Shown: one piece after another, positions 30,217 to 38,300 of the stretch
Numbering within the stretch: position 1 is the stretch's first letter
Layout of the letters: the number at the start of each line of letters is the position of its first letter
NCBI GenBank assembly: GCA_030697525.1
Contig: JAUYPW010000014.1
Location: forward strand, 1-40,118
DNA: 40,118 nucleotides
From: a bacterium
GTDB taxonomy: Bacteria > Patescibacteriota > Minisyncoccia > Sungbacterales > HO2-52-23
Direction of reading: 5' to 3'
The notes under the pieces: generated by a model
The model's database searches: none
What the model saw: only the letters and a program-made list of their open reading frames with translations
What the model was told of the DNA's origin: nothing
Translations under genes and position numbers: made by a program

Positions 30217-31671
30217 TTAACTTCCTTTCTGGGTTCCCGGATTAAGCGCCAATAAAATCTGGCTTATGCCCTTTTGATTAAATCCTTTGTATCCACCGCC
30301 GCGCCAGAGATGCTCCAGGTGGCTCCCTACCGCTCTATCTCTTTTGAAGCTGACAAATTGCTCCTCGGTGATTTTCTTAGCCTTAAGCAGTCTGTGGAGA
30401 GTTGTGTCCGGCACCGGCCAGCGCTCGCCTTCTGTAAAAGCCTGTCGGAGCATGGGCAAATCGCTGAAAGGATTCATCAGTTTATAATTAGCTGCGACAA
30501 AATCTTGTCTGAAACGATCAAAATTGCATTGTATTTCCAGATGATGCATGCCGGCCTGCATGATTGACTCCCCATGCAAAGCGCACCAAAGACCAATGGT
30601 GCCAAGTTCTTTTCTTGATTTCAGAGGTTCGTGCGCAAAATCATTCAGGACTTCTTCGGGTGACAAGTCCACATCGGCAAAAATCACCGCGTCACTTTCC
30701 GGATGATCTAGAATCTGCGCTCCCCAACCGGCCTCACATCCGGCATGAAATCTCTCGCGGCATTGAAAACCCAGGGTCTCAAATATTTTTACAAGAGTCC
30801 TAAAGTGCTTGCGCGAAGACCTAAAGGTATGATGATCATGATTACCCCAACCCAACCCAAGCTTATCCTGCCTCTCTTTCTGGAAATGCGCCGCGGCGTT
30901 TCTCTTTTGCCAGTAGTACCGCTCATCTGCCATGACAATTTCTGCCGCCATGCCGGAGCCTACCAATTTAACCAGGCCTTCCGCATAATTAAGAACTTCA
31001 CGCATCCTTCTCTTTTCACACGTATGGAGAAGTAGGCCGCTGGTATTATAATCCGCGGCTGGATAGCGGAATCTCTGCAGGTGCCAAAGACGGATGGCAT
31101 CTCTTATCATATCCTCACGTTTAGGATCAAGACGTACCGGCGCTATTCCCCCATAACCCCTCCTTTGCGCTATCAAAAATGTCGGAGAATTATCCAAAAC
31201 AGCGACTCGGCAATAAGGACCCCACATTGAACCTTCAATAAATCCAAGTCTAGCCAATGAACCAAAACGGTTCTTAAAAATCTTGCTGAAAAAACTTAGT
31301 TCATCGCATTTTATAGCCACAGCCAGCACTTTTGTTTCTTTCTCATCCCAATTGACTGCTATTCTGGGTAAACGAGCGTTTGGATGGTAAAGAACAAACA
31401 TGGAATCTTTCAAAGGAACATCATCGTGACAGTAACCGGCCATCTGTAAATTACGGACAGATACGAGACTCCCACCGATTACAATATGATCAACCCAATC
31501 GATAAAATTCGTGCTTGTTTCCTCCAAAAGCCGTTCGCTGAAATTTTTGGCAAATTCATTCTTAAGTAAAAATTCGGCTAAAAAACTGTGTACCAACCTT
31601 TCTGCCTCCGGCCATTCTTTCCAATCAAAATTAGTCAAACCTTCTGTTTCTGGGCTCATCTCTGGGCTCAT
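30217..31671 (-). CDS. Large hypothetical protein with His-rich motif, unknown function
   Basis: A 484-residue soluble protein from the ATG at 31671, chosen because AGGAG lies about ten bases upstream; an in-frame TTG at 31710 gives 497. The N-terminus holds a duplicated MSPEMSPE. Striking conserved-looking stretches are GNHDHHTFRSSRKHF, FHAGCEAGWGAQILDHPESD, FADVDLSPEEVLNDFAHEP, LWCALHGESIMQAGMHHLEIQCNFDRF and a basic C-terminal half. Many His, Asp and Cys residues could bind metal. No P-loop, membrane helix or signal peptide. I do not recognise the family. It is followed directly by a small secreted-protein gene. Confidence 0.8.
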   Translation of the reverse strand: MSPEMSPETEGLTNFDWKEWPEAERLVHSFLAEFLLKNEFAKNFSERLLEETSTNFIDWVDHIVIGGSLVSVRNLQMAGYCHDDVPLKDSMFVLYHPNARLPRIAVNWDEKETKVLAVAIKCDELSFFSKIFKNRFGSLARLGFIEGSMWGPYCRVAVLDNSPTFLIAQRRGYGGIAPVRLDPKREDMIRDAIRLWHLQRFRYPAADYNTSGLLLHTCEKRRMREVLNYAEGLVKLVGSGMAAEIVMADERYYWQKRNAAAHFQKERQDKLGLGWGNHDHHTFRSSRKHFRTLVKIFETLGFQCRERFHAGCEAGWGAQILDHPESDAVIFADVDLSPEEVLNDFAHEPLKSRKELGTIGLWCALHGESIMQAGMHHLEIQCNFDRFRQDFVAANYKLMNPFSDLPMLRQAFTEGERWPVPDTTLHRLLKAKKITEEQFVSFKRDRAVGSHLEHLWRGGGYKGFNQKGISQILLALNPGTQKGS

Positions 31672-31755
31672 CTCTAGACTCCTCTCTATTATTCTAGTGT
31701 CAAAGAGCAATCCTGCTCTCCTATGCCCCTTATCCTATACCCGTTTTAGCAACTC

Positions 31756-31784
31756 TTGCAACTTTAAAACTTTTATGCTACTCT
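31756..31784 (+). promoter_or_regulatory. Predicted extended -10 promoter of rny
   Basis: TTGCAA (31756-31761), 17-base spacer ending TGC, TACTCT (31779-31784), predicted start near 31791. The leader of rny would then be about 218 bases long. Confidence 0.5.
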
Positions 31785-31790
31785 GGAGTT

Positions 31791-32008
31791 GTAATTAGTA
31801 GGAATATTTAGAATTAAAATTGAAAAGTAGGAATTACACCTTTAGCTTTTTAGGAGTTTTAAGACTATTGTTAAAAACAGTGTTAATCAAAACTAATCCT
31901 TTTAATCATCTGTTTGTGTTAAAACTGAAGCTGTTCAGACTAGTTTAGTTTAACTTAAATTTAAACTCTTCTTAAAAAGCGCTAAAGGTTTAGTGTCTGC
32001 TTTAATTT
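31791..32008 (+). other. Long AT-rich leader upstream of rny
   Basis: About 220 bases without a gene. Local stem-loops are CTGAA-GCTG-TTCAG near 31930, CGCTAAA-type pairing with TTTAGTG near 31985, and AGTTTA/TAAACT around 31950. AGTAGGAAT occurs twice (near 31799 and 31828). No known riboswitch pattern is recognised. It may be a structured mRNA leader or simply AT-rich spacer. Confidence 0.35.
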
Positions 32009-33538
32009 ATGGATACAATATTTATTATTTTAGGTAGCATTGTCCTTCTGGGTATTGGCCTCGGGGCGGGATACTACATCCGCCAGCTGGTCATGCAACA
32101 AAGAAAATCTTCCATAGAAGCCAGACTTAAAAAGCTGGTGGAAGATTCCAAAAGCGAGGCCAAAGAAACTATGCTGGAGGCCAAAGAAAAGGCCACCCGT
32201 ATTTTGGACGAAGCTAAAAACGAAGAGAAGGAAAGAGTCGGTCAGCTCCGTAAAATGGAGGAAAGAATTATGGAGCGGGAATCTCTTGTAGATAAGAGGC
32301 TCCAGCAGTTTGACCAAAAAGAAAAAGATTTTGAATTAAAACTGGAAAAGGTAAGGGTCATTAAAGCGGAGATAGATACAGCCCACGAGCGCCTGAATAA
32401 AGAGTTGGAACGCATGAGCGGCTTGTCCAGAGAAGAAGCCAAAAAAGAACTCATCACCAGAATAGAGAAAGATCAAAGCGATGATTTGATGGTAAGGATA
32501 AAGAAACTTGAGCAGAGCAGTATGGAAGAGCTGGAAAGAAAGGCCAAGAACATTCTCGCCACCCTGATCCAAAGACTGGCCTCCCCCACTACTTCGGAGA
32601 TTACCACCACCACTGTGTCTATTCCCTCTGATGATATGAAAGGTAAGATAATAGGACGCGAAGGAAGAAATATAAAAGCCCTTGAACGAGCCGCGGGGGT
32701 AGAGATAATTGTTGACGACACTCCCGGGTCTATAGTAATTTCCGCTTTTGATCCCGTAAGGAGACATATTGCCAAAATCGCACTGGAGAATTTGATTCAA
32801 GATGGGCGTATTCAGCCTGCCAGAATTGAGGAGATGGTGGATAAAGCAAGCCAAGAAATTGAAAAACAGATTAAGCAAGCCGGAGAACAAGCCGCTTATG
32901 AGGTCGGGGTTTTGGACCTTGATCCAAGACTGCTTACTCTTTTGGGAAGGTTAAAATTCCGCACAAGCTACGGCCAAAACGTTTTGCAACACTCGGTGGA
33001 GATGACTCACCTGGCCGGGATGCTGGCTCAAGAACTGGGAGCCGATCTGGCTATCACCAAAAAGGGCGCGCTACTTCACGACATAGGTAAAGCGGTGGAT
33101 CACGAAGTAACCGGAACCCATGTGGAGATTGGCCGCCGAATTTTGCAGAAATTCAATGTGGATCAGAAAGTTATCACAGCCATGCAGTCACATCATGAGG
33201 ATTATCCTTATGAGACTATTGAGTCTATTATCGTGCAGGTCGCGGATGCTATTTCCGCCTCCCGCCCGGGCGCCAGACGAGATACCTTAGAAAATTATCT
33301 AAAAAGACTGGAAGATTTGGAAAGAATCGCCAATTCTTTTGAGGGTGTCGAAAAATCTTATGCCATATCTGCCGGACGTGAGATAAGGATTTTTGTAACT
33401 CCAGATAAAATAAGTGATTTTGAATCCAGAGAACTTGCCCGAAAAATTGCCCAACAGGTTGAAAATGAACTAAAATATCCTGGGGAAATAAAGATAAATG
33501 TGATTAGAGAGATGAGGGCGATTGAATTTGCGAGATAG
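32009..33538 (+). CDS. rny: Ribonuclease Y
   Basis: Membrane-anchored endoribonuclease that starts mRNA decay. The 509-residue protein is normal length and has all parts in order: membrane helix at 4-24 (IFIILGSIVLLGIGLGAGYYI), long coiled coil (about 28-175), KH domain (about 205-265, DDMKGKIIGREGRNIKALERAAGVEIIVDDTP), then an HD domain (about 320-415) with QHSVEMTHLAG, ALLHDIGKAVDHE and the SHHED segment, and the C-terminal VRE-RAIEFAR end. The ATG has no SD sequence. A bidirectional terminator follows. It is preceded by a long AT-rich leader. Confidence 0.97.
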   Translation: MDTIFIILGSIVLLGIGLGAGYYIRQLVMQQRKSSIEARLKKLVEDSKSEAKETMLEAKEKATRILDEAKNEEKERVGQLRKMEERIMERESLVDKRLQQFDQKEKDFELKLEKVRVIKAEIDTAHERLNKELERMSGLSREEAKKELITRIEKDQSDDLMVRIKKLEQSSMEELERKAKNILATLIQRLASPTTSEITTTTVSIPSDDMKGKIIGREGRNIKALERAAGVEIIVDDTPGSIVISAFDPVRRHIAKIALENLIQDGRIQPARIEEMVDKASQEIEKQIKQAGEQAAYEVGVLDLDPRLLTLLGRLKFRTSYGQNVLQHSVEMTHLAGMLAQELGADLAITKKGALLHDIGKAVDHEVTGTHVEIGRRILQKFNVDQKVITAMQSHHEDYPYETIESIIVQVADAISASRPGARRDTLENYLKRLEDLERIANSFEGVEKSYAISAGREIRIFVTPDKISDFESRELARKIAQQVENELKYPGEIKINVIREMRAIEFAR

Positions 33539-33547
33539 TGTAAATGA

Positions 33548-33582
33548 GAAAAGCCGCTCTGATTTTCCAGAGCGGCTTTGGT
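33548..33582. terminator. Bidirectional terminator between rny and the protease gene
   Basis: AAAGCCGCTCT (33550-33560), eight-base loop, AGAGCGGCTTT (33569-33579), T-rich on both strands. The two genes converge. Confidence 0.85.
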
Positions 33583-35136
33583 TTACTTGAGAATAGTCAG
33601 ACTTCTTACGACTGAAAACTTTCCAGTGGTAAGTTGGTAATAATATATCCCACTGGCCAATTTTCGGTCGTTTCGGTCTCGACCATCCCATCTGATATTA
33701 TGCATTCCAGCCAACTGTCTTTCGTCAACCAAGTCTATGATTTCTTGACCGAGGATGTTGTAGACAGTCAGCCGTACTTTTGTATCCTCCGGAAGACTGT
33801 ATTGAATGATAGTCTCCGGATTGAACGGGTTGGGGAAATTCTGGTTGAGCTGGATACCATGTTCATCTGTCCCGTGTTGTTTATGCGAACCGGAGTTAAT
33901 TTCATCAGCAGACCCCGCTTTGCATACATTGACAGTAGACATAATAACTGGCTTGGTTGCCACCGGCACAGGTTTTCGCAGACCCTTCTTTTTGCCAAAC
34001 AAGTCGGCAAATATGAAGAAATCTCCGAAGGAAACCTCGCCATCTTTGTCCAGATCAAACTTGAATCTAGGATCGGTGGGAACGACTTTCTTCCCAAACA
34101 CATCAACAAAGATGAAAAAGTCTTCCAAATCTACTTCTCCATCTTCGTCGAAATCTGCCGCCAGAACCTCAAACTTACGGTGAAGACCCCGACGGATTCC
34201 CTCCTGACATACAGGACAGAAGTTGGGTCTCCAGCTCCACCCCCCATTCATGATGCACCCCACAAATCCTATGTAGTGGCGCTCATTTTTTTCCGTTGGA
34301 CGGAGCTTATAAAATCCCACAACCTTTCCGCTAGTCTCCGGACTCCTTTCGGTGGGTATCTTAACCCCCGAAGTAAGCTGGGAGTACCAGTTTATATCTT
34401 CCCGACGGAAAGAGGAAAATTTCTCAACAGGCACTCTCATGATGTTGAAAAGCCAATCCTGACGATAAAACGAGTCATCGTCAAACTGGTCATAGAATGA
34501 GGATGATTCAGGATACTCATCACCCAGCCAGTTGTGGCCAAGTTCGTGAGTGCCAATGTATGTATAGTGGTCATAACTCTTCCCAGCTATGACCGAAGTT
34601 GTGGCCAGGTTATAGGAGGGCCCAAACCTCCAGTGTGTCCCCCCATACCTGGGATCATTCAAGATCAGAAGGGCGGTGTCCTTCTGCGGATCATAACCTC
34701 CCGGAATGTTATTTAAGGTTTGGGCTATTTTCTGAAGACTCTCTTCAGAAAAATCTATTCTTCTGCTTGTTGAATCCGCAAAGAAGCTTCCGAAGCTAGT
34801 CTTGGAAACTATCCCTTTGTAGGGATAAGATGCCCCTGACTCTTCAGATACCACCTTAGCCAGAGTTATTCTCACTCTAGCCCAATTTTCCGCCCACCCG
34901 CCCTTTTTAGCCTGCTCGGCCAAGGTGTCCACTATAGCTTTGGCATAAGCAGGAAAATCTTTTTCAAGCTGGTCGCCGGCCATAAATGCGTCCGGCAGAA
35001 TCACCAAATTGGCATAGTTCGCCTTACTCGATGATTCCTTTATCACCTCCCACCTGATGGGAGTTTGGGCGCCGGAGGGTACGAATACCCCCAGAAATGC
35101 GACCGCCAAGATTGCGGCAATCCATAATCTTTTCAT
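33583..35136 (-). CDS. Secreted M64-type metalloprotease with EF-hand pair and T9SS-like C-terminal domain
   Basis: A 517-residue protein from the ATG at 35136, set by an AGGAGG site. It has a signal peptide (MKRLWIAAILAVAFLGVFVP, cleavage after A23). The zinc-protease domain spans about 25-320 with HELGHNWLGDEY (197-208), the HExxH...DEY signature of the IgA peptidase M64 family, and FCPVC near 307-310. Two calcium-binding loops of dockerin/EF-hand type follow: DFDEDGEVDLED (328-339) and DLDKDGEVSFGD (361-372), each with FFIF-D-FGKK. The end (about 427-517) is a beta domain, NQNFPNPFNPETIIQYSLPE through ASGIYYYQLTTGKF, typical of type IX secretion C-terminal domains or FlgD-like Ig folds. 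This architecture is usual in the FCB group and odd in CPR. Confidence 0.9.
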   Translation of the reverse strand: MKRLWIAAILAVAFLGVFVPSGAQTPIRWEVIKESSSKANYANLVILPDAFMAGDQLEKDFPAYAKAIVDTLAEQAKKGGWAENWARVRITLAKVVSEESGASYPYKGIVSKTSFGSFFADSTSRRIDFSEESLQKIAQTLNNIPGGYDPQKDTALLILNDPRYGGTHWRFGPSYNLATTSVIAGKSYDHYTYIGTHELGHNWLGDEYPESSSFYDQFDDDSFYRQDWLFNIMRVPVEKFSSFRREDINWYSQLTSGVKIPTERSPETSGKVVGFYKLRPTEKNERHYIGFVGCIMNGGWSWRPNFCPVCQEGIRRGLHRKFEVLAADFDEDGEVDLEDFFIFVDVFGKKVVPTDPRFKFDLDKDGEVSFGDFFIFADLFGKKKGLRKPVPVATKPVIMSTVNVCKAGSADEINSGSHKQHGTDEHGIQLNQNFPNPFNPETIIQYSLPEDTKVRLTVYNILGQEIIDLVDERQLAGMHNIRWDGRDRNDRKLASGIYYYQLTTGKFSVVRSLTILK

Positions 35137-35192
35137 CACCAACCTCCTGAAATCTATTGTTTGTTTACAGAGTCAAGGTTCTAATTACCTAC

Positions 35193-35221
35193 ATTATATC
35201 ACATTTTTAAGCATAATGCAA
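35193..35221 (-). promoter_or_regulatory. Promoter of the M64 protease gene
   Basis: On the minus strand: TTGCAT (35221 to 35216), 17-base spacer ending TGA, TATAAT (35198 to 35193). A perfect -10 box with an extended TG. The start near 35186 gives a leader of about 50 bases containing the SD site. Confidence 0.8.
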
Positions 35222-35226
35222 GTATT

Positions 35227-35256
35227 AAAAATCCCGCTTATTTAAGCGGGATTTTT
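35227..35256. terminator. Terminator between the giant surface protein gene and the protease gene
   Basis: AAAAATCCCGCTTA (35227-35240) and its complement (35243-35256). On the minus strand it ends the transcript of the giant gene just before the protease promoter. Confidence 0.85.
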
Positions 35257-35308
35257 GAAGACTCTGCGTTTTACTATTAGCTATCTTGCTAGTGGCTAGT
35301 TACTATTT

Positions 35309-38300
35309 TTATCTTGGCACTATTTCTTTCAGCTTAGGAACTTTGGAGATATTTACAGTAACCTGCGAAGAATCCTGCTTATTTCCGGAATAAACGCAAA
35401 CCAGAGTATAGGTGGTTTGGGTAACCCCTTCTTTATAGAAGATTGTCTTGGTTCCGCTATCTGTGCTGACCGTTCCAATACCTTGGTCAATAGAGCAGGA
35501 TTGGTATCCGGTGGTAAGCCACGAAAGAGTTGTTGACTGGCCGGGGTTAACCACTCGAGGACTGGCGTTAAAGTTCAAAATAGTTGAGGCGACTATAAGA
35601 GTGAAATCCATAGACTGACTTCCACTAGTGACGGTGATTGTATAAGAGCCAGACTTGTCACAAGATACTGTAAATGTTGAACCGCTACCCGTACGCGGAG
35701 TACAGCGATTGGGAGCATCCCAACCGTAACTTCCAGTTCCTCCTTGTACGGAGAAAGTTACCGGAGAATTGGCAGAGGATGTTTTGGTTTGAGATTGACC
35801 GGTTGCCGGCTCCACGGTTGGATAATCAACTGTAACTGAAGCTCTGGCCTCCTTGGGAGTTACCACCCCTCTTTCGGCAATAACTTTGGCGGTGTAACTG
35901 CCCTGATTTTGGTAAATGAAAGTCAAAGATTGGTTGGCCGCGGACATGCCGTCACATTTTGCTCCTGTAGAACTTGTCTGGCATGTCCCCGGAACTGGGG
36001 AAGGCAGAGTCCCGCAAGCGCCTATGGCTGTGGCTAGATTGGTGGTCGCGTTGTTGCAATTCCACCAGAAAGAATAATTTGAAGTTGTGCCCGGAGGCAT
36101 ATTTCCGGTTACGGTCGCGGTGGTGATCACGCTCAAAGGAGCGCGGCCGCTGGTTGGAGAAACACTTAAACTTATATTTAAACTCTGCGGTGTAACATTT
36201 ACGGTTTGAGAGGAAGAAGTAGATTCATTTATGCTGTTGGTGCAAGTGGCTGTGTAGGTTGTGGTTGTATTTGGAGAAACAGAAACCGAACCACTCGTTA
36301 CCCCACCAGTGCTAAAGTTAGTACCGCTGGAAGTTGTGGAATCAGCGCAAGACCAGTTTAGTGTTACCGATTCGCCTTGAATTATGTTGGCGTTGGTGGT
36401 GGTGAAAGAAGAGACGGACGGTTTGTTGGAGATGGTAACCGAAGAAGATGGGGTGCAGGTTTTAGTCTCATTTCCGGAAGTCGCGGTGACCGTGCCGTTT
36501 TTAATACCTGCCGTAGAATAAGATTTATCAACGGAATTGCAGGTGGGCTTTGGCTGTCCGGTACATTTCAATCCCTCACCGTCAGTACTAGACCAAGAGT
36601 AAGTATAGGAACCAGTTCCTTCAGAAGCGGTCGCAGACCAAGTCACGTTGTTATTTACACTAGTTGATGTTGGAGAAGCAGAACAAGTCAGACCGAGAGG
36701 ATTTTTTATAGTAATTGATACCGAACCGGACCCTCCTCCTACTGAAGGAGTGGAGCCGGTGGGAGTACATGTCCCCGTCACATTATCTGAAGAAGTCACA
36801 GTTATGGTTCCGCTTTTTGGCCCGGGAGAATTGGAATATATTTTATCAACACTTGCGGTGTTGCCGGAAAGGCCGTCTGTACCGGACCAGGAATAAGTAT
36901 AAGATCCGGAGCCGCCATTTGCGCTATCCAGTTTCCAGGTAACTGGGAAGGTGGTGGTGGTTTCTGTCGGAGAGACAGAACAAGTTAGAGTCAACCCAAC
37001 CTTTACCGTAACTTCAGATGTGGCGCTTACTCCGCTTTTTTCATTTATGCCGCTACAGGTTACCCGATATACCGCTGATCTAGTAAGATTGCCAGTGCTT
37101 TTACTGTTGGATGTTCCTGTCCAGCCGCCCACCGCATTGCCATCTTTGGTTACAGAACAAGAGGAAGCGTTGCCCGATGTCCAGCTTATGGTTGCAGAGC
37201 TGTTATAAGCCACCGGATTGACACTGGCTGAAATAGTGGCAGTCGGATCGGCCGTTGCCGTTACATTCACCGAATTACTGCACTGGCTTGTCGCACTCAA
37301 ACCTCCGGAGTAAGCCGTAACCGATGCTGTCTTGTCGCCGGTCTGTGAGTATTGCTTATTTACATTCTCACAAGAACTTAGAGGTTGCCCTGAGCAAGAT
37401 AAACTATCCGTTCCAGTCCATGAGTAAGTATAGGAACCATCTCCGCCGGAAATATAATTTACCGCCCAATTTCTAGTTTGCCCGGGATAGGCCGTAGTAC
37501 TGTCAGGATAACAAGTAACTGAAACTGCCGGATAAGAGATGGGTATGGAACTTTCCCCGTTGGGTATGGTGCAAGATAAATCAGTATAATTATTTGTCCC
37601 GGATGGATAATTACTCGCTACCCCCGAAGTAATTCTTACGGTAGCAGTTTTAGATCCGCTGGTGGAATAGGTTTTTTTCACCGAAGATTTGCTGCCGGAT
37701 AAAGTATCTGTACCTGACCAAGAATAACTGTATGCCCCTGATCCTCCGGAAACTGAACTAGTACTCCAAGTAACTGCCTCCCCTGTATTGGCCGAATCTT
37801 TGTCTGCCGAGCAGGAGCCGGTTATGGCAGGATAGTACACCTTAAGGGCGTTGCCATTTATATCCTTAGAGCAAGTTATGTTCAGGTTTTGTCCGTCAGA
37901 TGAGGTTATATCCACACTCGCAGTTTTGCTTCCAGTGCTGGCGTAAGACGTGATGCCTGACACCGGAGAACTATTGGTGGTGTTTGAGCCTGATTGGAAA
38001 CTCCACTTGTAACCATAAGGCGCTATTCCTCCAGAAAAATGAGCTGTCCATGTAACGCTATCATTGACTAAAGCTGGGTTGGGGCTGGCGTAACAGGACG
38101 GAGCACCAATAGGATTTGGGGGAATTGGAGGAGTACTTTGTACTATTGTCGGAGGATTGGTTACACTAACTGTCACGCTATCCGAGACAGATCCTCCCCC
38201 GCCGTTTGCGCAGGATAAAGTATAGGTGTAAGTGCCCACCGTAGACGAAAGAGTACCCGTAGATTCTCCTGCTGTATTGTTTAAAGATTTATCAAAAACC

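Noticed and set aside
31791-32008. A known riboswitch in the rny leader
   Set aside because: No conserved core of a known class was recognised; only short AT-rich hairpins are visible.
33634-34500. A 288-codon plus-strand frame
   Set aside because: It is antisense to the M64 protease gene, which has a signal peptide, catalytic motif and SD site; the frame is a shadow.
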